DNA of 64,000 nt from Roseiarcus sp963696665. Its GTDB lineage: Bacteria; Pseudomonadota; Alphaproteobacteria; Rhizobiales; Beijerinckiaceae. The position numbers and the translations under genes were made by a program. The notes beneath the pieces are model-generated. The model was not told the origin of the DNA. It did not search any database and saw nothing but the letters and a program-made list of their open reading frames with translations. This document shows positions 46,020 through 55,102 of this stretch, piece by piece. The DNA lies in contig CAVOLE010000038.1 in assembly GCA_963696665.1 (NCBI GenBank), positions 7,147 to 71,146 of the forward strand, given 5' to 3'. Within the stretch, counting starts at the first letter, position 1. Every line of letters starts with the position of its first letter.

Positions 46020-47162
46020 ATGAGGCTTAACCGACGGTCCGTAAATCTAGGGCTCGCAGCCACTGTCGCGGCGCCCTCGTTCTCCCGCGTTGCACGAGCG
46101 GCCGACACCCTCAAGATTGGCATGGTCCTTCCGCTCACCGGTCCGGCAGCCGCCGTCGGCGGGTACGCGCTCGCCGGCGCCAAGATCGCGCTCGATCGCG
46201 TCAACAAATCTGGCGGCGCTCTGGGAAAGCAGCTCGAACTCGTCACCGAGGACGATCAGACGACCAATCCGGGCGCCGTGCTCGCCTTTTCAAAGCTCGC
46301 GGCGCAGCCGGACATCATCGCCTTCCTCGGCCCGGTGCGTTCGACGCAAAATCACGCAATCGCCAACGACGTCCTCAAGACCGCCAAGCCGTTCTGCTTT
46401 GGCGGCACCGACCCCAAGCTGACGAAGATGGGCAATCCCTGGTTCATCCGCTTCCGGCCGAACGACACCTATTCCGCCCGCGTGATCGCCTCCTACGGGA
46501 TCGAGACCCTCGGCAAGAAGAACTGGGCGCTCGTCCATTCCACTGACGCCTTCGGCACGAGCGCCAACGATCTGCTGGCCGCCGCAATCGTTAAGCTCGG
46601 CGCCAAGGTCGCCATCGATCAGGGCTATCCCAACCAGAGCCAGGATTTCACCCCGGTCGTGCTCGCCATCAAGTCCTCGGGCGCCGATGTCCTCGGCTCC
46701 TATTTCACTTACGAAAACGATCAGGCGATTTTTGCTCGCCAGGCGCGACAACTGGGCGTGACGATCCCTTGGGTCGGATCGCCCACCACCGTCGCCGCCG
46801 CCACATTGAAGCTCGCCGGCCCTGCGATGTGGGGGACCTACGCCATCGCCGATTACGCCACCGACTCGTCTCCCGAGGCGAAGGAGTTCGCCAAGCTCTA
46901 TAGCGCCGTGTCGAAGGCGCAGCCCGATCTTCAAAGCGCCTGGCCCTATGACGCGATCAGCGTTTTATCCATCGGCATCACCAAGGCGGGTTCGACCGAT
47001 CCAGGAAAGATTCGCGACGCGATGCTATCCATAAAGGGCTACAAGGGCGCGGAGGGCGAGTACAACTTTGACCAGTTCGGCGACGGCCTGCACGGATACA
47101 ACATCGTGCGAAACGAGAAGGGGACGATCGTCTTCGACAAGCACATAGAATTCACGGACTGA
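46020..47162 (+). CDS. Branched-chain-amino-acid-type ABC substrate-binding protein
   Basis: 380 residues, ATG 46020, with GGGAGGAATGT. N-terminus MRLNRRSVNLGLAATV has twin arginines, so Tat export is possible. LivJ/Peripla_BP_6 pattern: KIGMVLPLTGPAAAVGG, ALVHSTDAFGTSAND, IPWVGSPTTVAAAT. Starts an operon with the permeases and ATPases below. Ligand not fixed. Confidence 0.93.
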   Translation: MRLNRRSVNLGLAATVAAPSFSRVARAADTLKIGMVLPLTGPAAAVGGYALAGAKIALDRVNKSGGALGKQLELVTEDDQTTNPGAVLAFSKLAAQPDIIAFLGPVRSTQNHAIANDVLKTAKPFCFGGTDPKLTKMGNPWFIRFRPNDTYSARVIASYGIETLGKKNWALVHSTDAFGTSANDLLAAAIVKLGAKVAIDQGYPNQSQDFTPVVLAIKSSGADVLGSYFTYENDQAIFARQARQLGVTIPWVGSPTTVAAATLKLAGPAMWGTYAIADYATDSSPEAKEFAKLYSAVSKAQPDLQSAWPYDAISVLSIGITKAGSTDPGKIRDAMLSIKGYKGAEGEYNFDQFGDGLHGYNIVRNEKGTIVFDKHIEFTD

Positions 47163-47233
47163 CCGGCGCCCTTCCGCAGCGCGCCCGCCGCCAGCTCCTG
47201 CAGGCCAATTCCCTCAAGGCGCCGACGAGGTCC

Positions 47234-48109
47234 ATGGGTTTCTTTCTGCAATTGCTTTTCACAGGGCTTGGCATTGGCGCCGTCTACGCCCTCGTCGCCT
47301 TGGGCTTCGTCCTGATCTTTCGCGCGACCAGCGTCGTCAATTTCGCGCAAGGCGAGTTCTCGATGGTCGCGGCCTACCTGATGGTCGTCTTCGCGGTCGA
47401 TCTGGGCTGGCCCTACTGGATTTCGTTTCTGATTGCGATTGCAGGGATGGCGCTCATCGGCGCGATCTTCAATCTGACCGTCTATTATCCGCTGCGCAAT
47501 CGCAGCTTTCTGCCAGTGCTGATCTCGACGATCGGGGCCTCGATCTTCCTCGGCAACAGTGTTCTCGCGCTCTATGGCCCCCAGCCGCAAGTGCTGCCCG
47601 GCTGGCTCGATACGCCCGGTTTTCAGCTCGGCCCCGTCTATCTCGACAGCCAATATCTCATCATCATCGGCGTCACGCTTGCACTGGTCGCGTTCCAATA
47701 TTGGCTGTTCGAGCGCACCCTACTCGGCAAGAAGCTCCAGGCGACCAGCCAGGACAAGGAGATGGCGACCCTGCTCGGCATTCCCGTCGCAGGCATGATC
47801 ATGATCACCTTTGTCTACAGCGCGGTGCTCGGGGGGATCGCAGGCATTCTGGTGGCGCCGGTGCTCTTCGTATCGATCCAGATGGGGTCGACGATTGCGC
47901 TCAAGGCCTTCGCTGCGACGATCATCGGCGGCTTTGGCGATGTCGCGGGAGCGATCCTCGGCGGCTTCGCGATCGGGATCATCGAGACCTTTGGCGCCGC
48001 CTATATCTCCGTGCCGTTCAAGGACGCCTTCGCCTTCCTGGTGCTGATCCTCTTCCTCATCGTTCGACCGCAAGGCATCTTCGGCGAGCGGGTGGCGGAA
48101 AAGGCTTGA
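47234..48109 (+). CDS. livH: LivH-type permease
   Basis: 291 residues. LLFTGLGIGAVYALVALGFV, FAQGEFSMVAAYLMV, VLGGIAGILVAPVLFVSIQM, and GGFGDVAGAILGGFAIGI are typical of LivH. Eight transmembrane helices. One base spacer to the next gene, so co-translated. Confidence 0.94.
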   Translation: MGFFLQLLFTGLGIGAVYALVALGFVLIFRATSVVNFAQGEFSMVAAYLMVVFAVDLGWPYWISFLIAIAGMALIGAIFNLTVYYPLRNRSFLPVLISTIGASIFLGNSVLALYGPQPQVLPGWLDTPGFQLGPVYLDSQYLIIIGVTLALVAFQYWLFERTLLGKKLQATSQDKEMATLLGIPVAGMIMITFVYSAVLGGIAGILVAPVLFVSIQMGSTIALKAFAATIIGGFGDVAGAILGGFAIGIIETFGAAYISVPFKDAFAFLVLILFLIVRPQGIFGERVAEKA

Positions 48110-48110
48110 G

Positions 48111-49838
48111 ATGAGCCGCTCCGCGACCGGACAGCTCCTCTACGCGCTCGCCGCGGCCGTCCTGGTGGCGCTCGCCGCAACCGTCAAGACCGACGGCTAT
48201 GTCTCCAACATTCTGATGCAAGCGGCGACATACGCGATCGCAGTTTTCGGCTTGTCGATCGTGCTCGGACTTTGTGGCCAGATCAACCTCGCGCAGGCGG
48301 CGTTCTTCGCGCTCGGCGCTTACAGCGTCGCTCTCGGGACGGTCGACTATCATCTACCCTTTTGGCTCTGCCTCGTCGGAGGCATGGCGGTGGCTCTCGC
48401 GGCCGGCGCTGGGCTCGGCCTCACGACGCTGCGCCTGGGCGGTCACTATCTCGCGATGGTGACCATCTCGTTCCAGCAGATATTGACCGTCGTCCTCATC
48501 AACGCGATCCGCTTCACGCATGGGCCGGATGGAGTGAGCTCAATTCCGCGCCCAGTGGGCTTCGCCTCGGGTCAAGCCTTTCTCGCCCTGGTTGTCGCCA
48601 TTCTGGCGATCTCCGGCTATTGCGTCTGGCGTCTTGCCGACACACGCCTCGGGCGCGCGATGCGCGCCGTCCGCGACAACGAGCTGGCGGCGAGCGCCAA
48701 CGGAATCGACGTCTACCGCACGAAACTAATCGCCTTCGCGCTCGCGGCTTTGCTGGCCGGGCTCGGCGGGGGCCTGTTCGCCAGCGGATTCGCCTATATC
48801 AGCCCCGATCAGTTCGCCTTCGCCGATTCGATCGTGCTCTTGACGATGGCGTTGCTTGGCGGCGCCGCCTCGCCAATTGGCTCGGCGATTGGCACCGGTC
48901 TGCTTATCCTCATTCCGGAATGGCTACGCGTCCTCAAGAGCGTGCCGGGCCTTTACCTCGCCGTCTACGGCGCCGCCGTCATCTTGATCGTCCTCTTCAT
49001 GCCCGACGGCATCTGGGGCTACATCAACAAGTTTTTCCGAACTGGCGAACCCGCGCCGTCGAAGTCCGCTAAACCGCTCATGTTGTGCCCGCTCGATTCC
49101 GGCGCGCCGATTGCGCTCGAGGTCAGAGGCCTGTGCAAGTATTTCGGTGGCCTCAAAGCCGTCGATGGAGTCGATCTTCAGGTGCGGCGCGGTGGAGTGC
49201 ATGCGCTGATCGGCCCCAACGGCAGCGGCAAGACAACCATGCTCAATGTTGTCACCGGACTCTACCGCGCGACCGCCGGCGCGATCTCTGTCGACGGCGT
49301 CGACGTGACGACGCTCCCTCCGCATAAACGCACGGTTGCCGGCCTCGCGCGCACGTTCCAAAACATTCGTCTGTTCCGGTCGATGACGGCGCTCGAAAAT
49401 GTCGTCGTCGGCGCCGAGCGAACCGGCAATGCGCTCATCGAGGGTGGGCGCGACATGCTTTGGCTGCGCGCTCGCGCCGCGCTCGATTTTGTCGGGTTGG
49501 GGCATCGCGCCAACGAGGGAATTCCGAGCTTCAGCTATGGCCATCAACGCCTGATCGAGATTGCTCGCGCGCTGGCCGCCAATCCCACGGTGTTGTTGCT
49601 CGACGAACCGGCGGCTGGCCTCAACATGACCGAAAAGAAAGAGCTCCACGACCTGCTCGGCCGGATTGCCGCTCAAGGCCTCACGATTCTGCTTATCGAT
49701 CACGACATGACGCTGATCGCTGGGGCCGCTCGGCACGTGACCGTACTCAATTTCGGCCGCCGGATCGCCGACGGCGAGACAGCCGACGTCTTGCGGCAGC
49801 CCGATGTGGCTGCAGCGTATCTTGGGGTCTCCGAATGA
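48111..49838 (+). CDS. LivM-LivG fusion: permease and ATP-binding domains
   Basis: 575 residues. Residues about 1-310 are a LivM permease (YAIAVFGLSIVLGLCGQINL, TTLRLGGHYLAMVTI). About 335-575 are a LivG ABC ATPase: Walker A GPNGSGKTT, signature variant FSYGHQRLIEIAR, Walker B VLLLDEPAAGLN, H-loop IDHDM. The two are joined by a ~25-residue linker (NKFFRTGEPAPSKSAK). Such fusions are seen in Hyphomicrobiales. Overlaps livF by four bases. Confidence 0.93.
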   Translation: MSRSATGQLLYALAAAVLVALAATVKTDGYVSNILMQAATYAIAVFGLSIVLGLCGQINLAQAAFFALGAYSVALGTVDYHLPFWLCLVGGMAVALAAGAGLGLTTLRLGGHYLAMVTISFQQILTVVLINAIRFTHGPDGVSSIPRPVGFASGQAFLALVVAILAISGYCVWRLADTRLGRAMRAVRDNELAASANGIDVYRTKLIAFALAALLAGLGGGLFASGFAYISPDQFAFADSIVLLTMALLGGAASPIGSAIGTGLLILIPEWLRVLKSVPGLYLAVYGAAVILIVLFMPDGIWGYINKFFRTGEPAPSKSAKPLMLCPLDSGAPIALEVRGLCKYFGGLKAVDGVDLQVRRGGVHALIGPNGSGKTTMLNVVTGLYRATAGAISVDGVDVTTLPPHKRTVAGLARTFQNIRLFRSMTALENVVVGAERTGNALIEGGRDMLWLRARAALDFVGLGHRANEGIPSFSYGHQRLIEIARALAANPTVLLLDEPAAGLNMTEKKELHDLLGRIAAQGLTILLIDHDMTLIAGAARHVTVLNFGRRIADGETADVLRQPDVAAAYLGVSE

Positions 49839-50569
49839 CGCTGCTTGAAGTCAAGGACCTCAGCGTCGCTTATGGCGAGATCGAGGCCGTGCGCGGCGTC
49901 TCGTTCACGATCGACGAGGGTTCAGTCGTCGCCCTGCTCGGCTCCAATGGCGCAGGCAAATCGACGACGCTGCGAGCGATCTCGGGCCTCGTTGCGCCGC
50001 GCGCCGGCTCGATCCTGTTTGAAGGCAAGCCGATCGCAGGCTTAAGCCCGCGTTCAATCGTCAAACTCGGCGTCGCGCACGTGCCCGAAGGGCGCCGCAT
50101 CTTTCCAGGCCTGACGGTGCGTGAGAACATCATGCTCGGCGCCTCGAACGGGAACGCCTCCGCGGCGACCATTCGACGCGCGGCTGATGCAATGTTCGAT
50201 CTCTTTCCTGCGATCAAACCCTTCGCTGACGCCCTCGGCTGGACGCTTTCTGGAGGACAGCTGCAAATGGTCGCAGTCGCCCGCGGTCTGATGGCGAAGC
50301 CCCGGTTGCTGCTGCTCGACGAGCCCTCTCTGGGTCTCGCGCCCATCGTCATGCAGGCGGTGTTTCAAATCGTCTCTGAAATCCAGAGCCGGGGAACGAC
50401 GGTCCTCTTGGTCGAGCAGAACGCGCATATGGCGCTCAAGGTCGCAAACTGGGGCTATGTGCTGGAGACGGGCAGGCTCGCGCTCGGCGGCGAACCTGGA
50501 ACGCTGTGGAGCGACAAACGTATCCGTGACGCCTACCTGGGCGGCGAACAGGCGACGGCCGCAAGATGA
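49835..50569 (+). CDS. livF: LivF-type ABC ATP-binding protein
   Basis: 244 residues, ATG 49835 in the ATGA overlap. Walker A GSNGAGKSTT, signature LSGGQLQMVAVARGL, Walker B LLLLDEPSLGLAP. Last gene of the ABC operon and last apparently native gene before the tRNA scar. Confidence 0.95.
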   Translation: MTLLEVKDLSVAYGEIEAVRGVSFTIDEGSVVALLGSNGAGKSTTLRAISGLVAPRAGSILFEGKPIAGLSPRSIVKLGVAHVPEGRRIFPGLTVRENIMLGASNGNASAATIRRAADAMFDLFPAIKPFADALGWTLSGGQLQMVAVARGLMAKPRLLLLDEPSLGLAPIVMQAVFQIVSEIQSRGTTVLLVEQNAHMALKVANWGYVLETGRLALGGEPGTLWSDKRIRDAYLGGEQATAAR

Positions 50570-50698
50570 CAAGCAGCATCTCTTCCGAAGCGCCCACAAC
50601 AGTGTTCGAGCCCGTGACCCGAGTGGTGCGAAAGCTTCCCCATCCACCCTTCTGGGACGCCGAGGAAAGCCAGATTTCCGCTTAGCCCTTGATATCGA

Positions 50699-50744
50699 TG
50701 GTGGGCGCACAAGGGCTCGAACCTTGGACCCGCTGATTAAGAGT
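50699..50744 (-). tRNA. 3' half of tRNA-Lys(CTT), probable attachment-site scar
   Basis: On the minus strand: ACTCTTAATCAGCGGGTCCA, then T-arm CAAGG-TTCGAGC-CCTTG, acceptor TGCGCCC, A, CCA. The sequence starts in the anticodon loop (CTT anticodon), and the upstream bases do not form the 5' anticodon stem, so this is only the distal half, as left by tyrosine-recombinase integration into tRNA genes. Geometry would place the inserted element to the right (higher coordinates). Confidence 0.7.
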
Positions 50745-50763
50745 TCGAATTCGGCTCTCCTCC

Positions 50764-51941
50764 GCGGCTTCCAAACGCACGCTGGAGTACGACGCCATTT
50801 GACGGCTTCTACCAAGAACTCTCTGATCACGACCTGTTTGCCCAATCGCGCAGGCCGATGGACATGATTTTCCGGGGCTGATCGACGAGCTTGTTCCAAG
50901 CGTCGCAGCAGTGGTCGACGATGTCATCGTAGGATTTGAAGATGCGGTTCGAGAGCCAATTGTCGCGCATGAACTGCCAGACGTTCTCCTGCGGGTTCAG
51001 TTCCGGGCATTTGGCCGGCAGGGGGATCAAGGTGATATTCGGCGGGATGATCAGGCCGCCGGAGAGATGCCATCCGGCCTGATCGACCAGAATCGCGGCG
51101 TGCGCGCCCGGCGCGATCTGCGTTGCGATTTCGGCGAGATGGAGGTTCATCGCTTCGGTGTCGCATCTGGGCATGACGAGCGCCGCGCCCTTGCCGTCCG
51201 CGGGACAGATCGCCCCGAAGATATAGGCCGAGGCGGTTCTCTGGTCTTTCGGCGCGCTTGGGCGCGTGCCGCGCTTGGCCCAACGCCGGGTGATCTTGTT
51301 CTTCTGGCCGACGCGCGCCTCGTCGGCGAACCAGATCTCTATGGCGTCGGGATCGACGTCTTTTTCGCGCCCGATTTGCGCCAGGCGCTCGGGGAGGCTT
51401 TTTTAAAATCCTCAATGGCGCTGGCGGCTTGAGCGTGATGACGGGGACGAGCCGAAAGCTTGCGATAGCCCATGGCGCGCAGTTCGCGGCTCAACGTCTG
51501 CTTGGCGACGACGACACGGAATTCCTCCCAAATCCATTGGCAGAGATCGACGATCCGCCAGCGAACAACGCCGTGAATTGCTGGGATCGGACCGCTCTCG
51601 AGGATGGCGGCGAGCGCGGCTCGATGCGCATCGTTCAGCCGAGGCGCTTGTCCCGGCGGCTTTCGATCGATCAAGCCGTCCGGTCCGTGAGCGTTGAATT
51701 TGAGAACCCAATCGCGGACGATTTGCAGCGTCACCCCGCCGATCTTCGCAGCCTCGGTGCGCGCCGCCCCATCGTAGATCGCCGCCAACGCCAGCAAACG
51801 ACGCGCCTGTGGACCGTCCTTCGATCGCTTTGCCGAGGCTCTCACCATCGCGGCGTCAAAATCGTTCCGAAGCGCTATCGGCATGGCGAACCTCGCTCGT
51901 TCGCCACTTTGAATCAGCTCCACAATGATTTGGGAAGCCGA
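50764..51941 (-). mobile_element. IS630-family insertion sequence
   Basis: The transposase at 50827-51884 is flanked by an inverted match: GGCTTCCAAACGCACGCTGG on the left and, on the other strand at the right, GGCTTCCCAAATCATTGTGG. Length about 1.18 kb, normal for IS630. Target TA duplication not resolved. Lies 20 bases from the tRNA scar. Confidence 0.7.
50827..51884 (-). CDS. IS630 transposase, made by -1 frameshifting
   Basis: First frame from ATG 51884: helix-turn-helix DGAARTEAAKIGGVTLQIVR, FNAHGPDGLIDRKPPG. At A6G (51398-51404, read on the minus strand, in FKK) a -1 shift restores KSLPERLAQIGREKDVDPDA, then DDE: IEIWFADEARVG (D), ILVDQAGWHLSG (D), PELNPQENVWQFMRDNW (E). About 345 residues when joined. 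The slippery run argues for programmed frameshifting, as known for IS630. Confidence 0.85.
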
Positions 51942-51966
51942 GAGTCACGTCCCCCGGGACTTGGTA

Positions 51967-52149
51967 TTAATTGGTATTTGCGTGACTAGCGACCCCAGGT
52001 GGCGGCGCCATTAGAGACGATGACCCTTTGGGGAGGAACGCCTCGGCGACCGCGATCATGTCGGGATATTCGCGCAGGTGAGTGATCCGGCCGCTCCTTT
52101 CCCTTCTCAAACAGATCGCGCCGCTTGCCGCTGATTTCCTGTGGAGCGA
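51967..52149 (-). pseudogene. Possible SnoaL-like fold fragment
   Basis: The frame reads RRERSGRITHLREYPDMIAV, like the C-terminal strand of SnoaL/NTF2-like proteins, ending near 51967. The upstream side is lost toward the IS21. Short and weak; other readings are possible. Confidence 0.3.
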
Positions 52150-52235
52150 CAGCACCACCGTATCCCTCGTATCCCTCCGCCGAAGGCCGCCTAGCGAAAT
52201 TGGGGCGAGCGGCGATAGTGCGGTGATGTGGGTGT

Positions 52236-52293
52236 GATCCGGCGTGGAGAGATGACCCCTGAGGCGGGGGATCGGCGTCCAAGATTGACCCCC
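52236..52293 (+). repeat. IS21 left-end direct repeats
   Basis: GATCCGGCGTGGAGAGATGA at 52236 and GATCGGCGTCCAAGATTGAC at 52270, two similar copies about 34 bases apart. Such multiple direct repeats at IS21 ends are transposase-binding sites. Confidence 0.6.
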
Positions 52294-52344
52294 CGATTTT
52301 CGATTTGTTCGGTGCCTGCTTTGGCATGAAGCGGGCGGTGGGGG

Positions 52345-53885
52345 ATGCTGGTTGTGGAGACGATCGGTCGAATACGGCGTGAGCACTTCATACACGGCAA
52401 GTCGATCAAGGAGATCGCACGCGAGCTAAGGCTGTCCCGCAACACGGTTCGCAAGGTCCTGCGCTCTGATGAGCTTTGATGAGCCGTCGTTTTCTTATGA
52501 GCGTCGGGTGCAGCCGCGTCCGAAACTTGGAAGATGGAAAGAGCAACTCGATCGACTGTTGGTGGCGAACGTCGAAGCGCCAGCGCGAGAGCGACTGACC
52601 CTGATCCGGATTTTCGAGGAGTTACGGGCTCTAGGCTACGACGACGGCTACGACGCCATTCGCCGTTATGCGCGAAGCTGGGCGAAGTTGAATGCAAGCG
52701 CGACGGCGGATGCCTTTGTGGCGCTGACGTTCGCGCCGGGCGAGGCCTATCAATTCGACTGGAGCCGCGAGATCGTTGTGATGGACGGGGTGACGAGGGT
52801 CGTGAAGGTCGCGCACGTCCGGCTCCGCCACAGCCGGATGATGTTCGTGCGCGCCTACCCGCGCGAGACGCAGGAGATGGTGTTCGACGCCCACGAGCGG
52901 GCGTTCGGGTTCTTCAAGGGGGCCTGTGCGCGCGGAATTTATGACAATATGAAAACGGTGGTGGAGACGATCTTCGTCGGCAAGGATCGCCAATACGATC
53001 GCCGCTTCCTGCAGATGGGCTCGCATCATCTCGTCGAGCCGGTCGCTTGCACGCCGCAGTCAAGCTTGCGCAGACTGCGTAAACTTGTCTGCGTCGGGCT
53101 GGGAGAAGGGCCAAGTCGAGAACCAGGTCGGGCTCGTGCGTGAGCGCTTCTTCACGCCGCGGCTGCGGTTCAAGAGCTACGACGAGCTGAACGCCTGGCT
53201 CATGGACAAATGCATCGCCTGGGCCAAGGCGCACGGCCATCCCGAGCGGCCCGACCAGACGATTTGGGAGGTGTTCGAGGAAGAGCGGCCGAAGCTCATT
53301 GCCTATCGCGGCCGCTTCGACGGGTTCCATGCGCTGCCGGCCTCAGTGTCGAAGACGTGTCTTGTCCGGTTCGACAACAACAAATACTCGGCGAGCGCCA
53401 GCGCCGTTGGTCGGCCGGTCGATATCCACGCCTATGCCGATCGCATTGTGATCCGCCAGGACGGGCGGATTGTTGGCGAACATCCACGCCGCTATGGGCG
53501 CGGCCAGACGGTCTACGATCCCTGGCATTACGTGCCGGTTCTGCTCGCAAGCCAGGCGCTCTGCGCAACGGCGCGCCGTTCAAGGACTGGGTGTTGCCGA
53601 CGGCGCTGGAGCGGGTGAGGCGCAAGCTGACCGGGTCCAACGACGGCGACCGGCAGATGGTCAAAATCCTCGCAGCCGTGCTCACCGATGGCTTGCCCGC
53701 AGCGGAGGCGGCCTGCCTCCAGGCATTGTCCGAGGGCGTCCATTGGGCCGACGCCGTCATCAACATCCTCGCGCGTCAGCGCGATCCGGGGCCGGCGGCG
53801 ACAATCATGACGCCCGAGGCTTTACAGCTGCTCCATGCGCCGGTCGCCAACTGCGCCCGCTACGATCAACTCAAAGGGCTTCGGA
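52345..53885 (+). pseudogene. istA: IS21 transposase IstA, at least three lesions
   Basis: Starts MLVVETIGRIRREHFIHGKS (HTH follows). At 52467-52487 an imperfect 10-base duplication (TGATGAGCTTTGATGAGC) breaks the frame; it continues as FSYERRVQPRPKLGRW, FAPGEAYQFDWSREIVVMDG (rve core), SHHLVEPVACTP. At ~53056-53089 a 34-base hairpin insertion breaks it again, before ASGWEKGQVENQVG. Near 53540 one G is lost (GTTCTGCTCGC), then ARKPGALRNGAPFKDWVL and CARYDQLKGL. A family-2 palindrome then replaces the normal end. Confidence 0.88.
53056..53093. repeat. 37-base hairpin element (family 4) inside istA
   Basis: Core CAAGCTTGCGCAGACTGCGT-AAACTTG, an imperfect palindrome with two G-U-type changes, flanked by GCAGT and TCTGC. 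Reverse complement matches the two tandem cores at 54041-54104. Insertion length by comparison with IstA is 34 bases. Confidence 0.8.
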
Positions 53886-53909
53886 AGAACGCCCTCCTTG
53901 ACGGGCTAT
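53873..53909. repeat. Short palindromic repeat (family 2) at the istA/istB junction
   Basis: AAAGGGCTTCGGAAGAACGC followed by CCTCCTTGACGGGCTAT. Same TTCGGAAGAACGCCC and GACGGGCTAT blocks as 14187-14226. It removes the istA stop and reads into istB. Confidence 0.75.
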
Positions 53910-53924
53910 GGGAGCCCATGAACC

Positions 53925-54167
53925 ATGGAGCGAACCGAAGTCCTCGACATGATGAGCGGCCTCAAGCTCTATGGGATGAGGAGCGCCTGCGACGAGACGC
54001 TCACCACCGCGCTCAAACGCAAGCACGAACCGCAGCGCTCGCAGACAAGTGTACGCAGTCTGCGCAAGCTTGCAAGTGTACGCAGTCTGCGCAAGCTTGA
54101 CTGCGCGGCGATCTCCAGAAGGCCGAGATCTCGGAGAAACAGGCGCGCTCGATCAAATATCAGCTCA
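53925..54167 (+). pseudogene. istB: IS21 helper IstB, N-terminal fragment with hairpin insertion
   Basis: MERTEVLDMMSGLKLYGMRS is the IstB start, running to KRKHEPQR. Then 61 bases of tandem hairpin, then GDLQKAEISEKQARSIKYQ. Cut at 54167. The AAA+ ATPase core is missing, so no function. Confidence 0.85.
54041..54104. repeat. Tandem duplicated family-4 hairpin inside istB
   Basis: GCAGA, then two exact copies of the 27-base core CAAGTGTACGCAGTCTGCGC-AAGCTTG, then ACTGC. Flanks match those of the istA copy in reverse. The core has duplicated since insertion or inserted twice. Confidence 0.85.
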
Positions 54168-54412
54168 CCGTCCTTCGGGTCCTCGCTGTCAGAGCGCAGA
54201 TACTTGCGCACCGTGTTCCTCGACAGCCCCGTGCGCCGCGATATCTCCCGGATCGAGAAATGATCTCGATAATGCCAGCGCCGGATGACGCTCGATAACT
54301 CCATGTCGATCACTCCGATGCCCCCTGCCTAGGTCAGCGGGGCGAGGTTCGAACATGGGTCAGTTCTCGGTGGAAAAACCGGTGCTGCCCGGGTCAGTTC
54401 TCAGTGGAAATC
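54168..54412 (-). mobile_element. Fragment of a second IS21: istA start and left end
   Basis: On the minus strand from ATG 54304: MELSSVIRRWHYRDHFSIRE, ISRRTGLSRNTVRKYLRSDS, the IstA helix-turn-helix, ending at 54168. Upstream of it GGGTCAGTTCTCGGTGGAAA and GGGTCAGTTCTCAGTGGAAA at 54356-54411 are the direct end repeats. It cuts the first IS21 istB. Confidence 0.75.
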
Positions 54413-54454
54413 AACACCTCCATGACCGAACACTCCTTCCAGGGCATCGACACC

Positions 54455-54478
54455 TCCCGCCAGGCATGCCTGGCGGGA
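54455..54478. repeat. Perfect 24-base palindrome
   Basis: TCCCGCCAGGCA then TGCCTGGCGGGA, with no spacer. Between the ends of two IS elements. Cruciform or recombination site possible. Confidence 0.6.
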
Positions 54479-54480
54479 CG

Positions 54481-54520
54481 TGTCACCCATGTGTCCGGTA
54501 CAAACTGTCACCCATGTCTC
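54481..54520. repeat. Direct repeats of a further IS end
   Basis: TGTCACCCATGTGTCCGG and TGTCACCCATGTCTC, 25 bases apart, look like multiple end repeats of another IS21-type element whose body is missing. Confidence 0.5.
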
Positions 54521-55102
54521 GCGCCGCTCAGCACAAGATCAAGCGATTACGATCCCGTTGTCGCGTGTCCTCCGAAGCCAACGCGCGCCGGTGAGGGAAG
54601 CTGCGAACGGTCTCCGCGAGCGTCCATCTCGCCGAGAAGGGCTCAGGTTTCCTTCAAACGGACTTCGCCGACGAAACTGATCAACTCATGTGAATGTGCC
54701 CGCCGCGGCTCGCCCTCAGCTCCGACAAACGGTCGATCTTTAGGCGTCGCCGCCGTTGGTCCCCGCTGATCCGCCGTAACGACGGCAGCACACGGGATTG
54801 TGACGACGGCAGCACACGGGATTGTGTAGTCAGTATCGCGCGCGAGGAAACAATGCGCCAGCCATGCTGCCGGATCGCCTTACTTTGCGCGGCGTTCATT
54901 CATATGGCTGCCTTGCCAGTCTTAGGCAGTGCAACATAAGCTGCGTCAACACGTCTCGGCGGCGCCCGCGCCGCGACGCCACAAGGGAGGAGCGCACTGC
55001 AACCGCGGATCGGAGGCTAGCGCGACGCCCGGGCAGCTGACCGGATCACGGACCACGCGTCGGCTCTAGGCCACGGTCCAACCGCTAGGAAATTGGCCAC
55101 GC
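54521..55102. other. Gene-free stretch before the RND operon
   Basis: No supported gene; contains the tandem 24-mer below. Probably remnant sequence plus the efflux operon promoter, not identified. Confidence 0.45.
54779..54826. repeat. Tandem direct repeat, 2 x 24 bases
   Basis: ACGACGGCAGCACACGGGAT-TGTG twice without change, so recent duplication. No function seen. Confidence 0.75.

Larger units (their letters stand above)
51885..52344. other. Intergenic mosaic between IS630 and IS21
   Basis: Contains IS630 outer sequence to about 51941, a possible fragment on the minus strand at 51967-52149, and the IS21 left-end repeats at 52236-52293. No complete gene. Confidence 0.5.
52230..54167 (+). 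mobile_element. IS21-family element, decayed and truncated
   Basis: Left-end repeats, istA, istB start. The right part is cut at about 54167, where reverse-oriented istA of another IS21 begins. Contains two copies of a 34-37 bp hairpin and one family-2 palindrome. Confidence 0.8.

Noticed and set aside
54041..54104. CRISPR-like repeat pair
   Set aside because: The two units touch without spacer and the unit is itself a hairpin inside istB.
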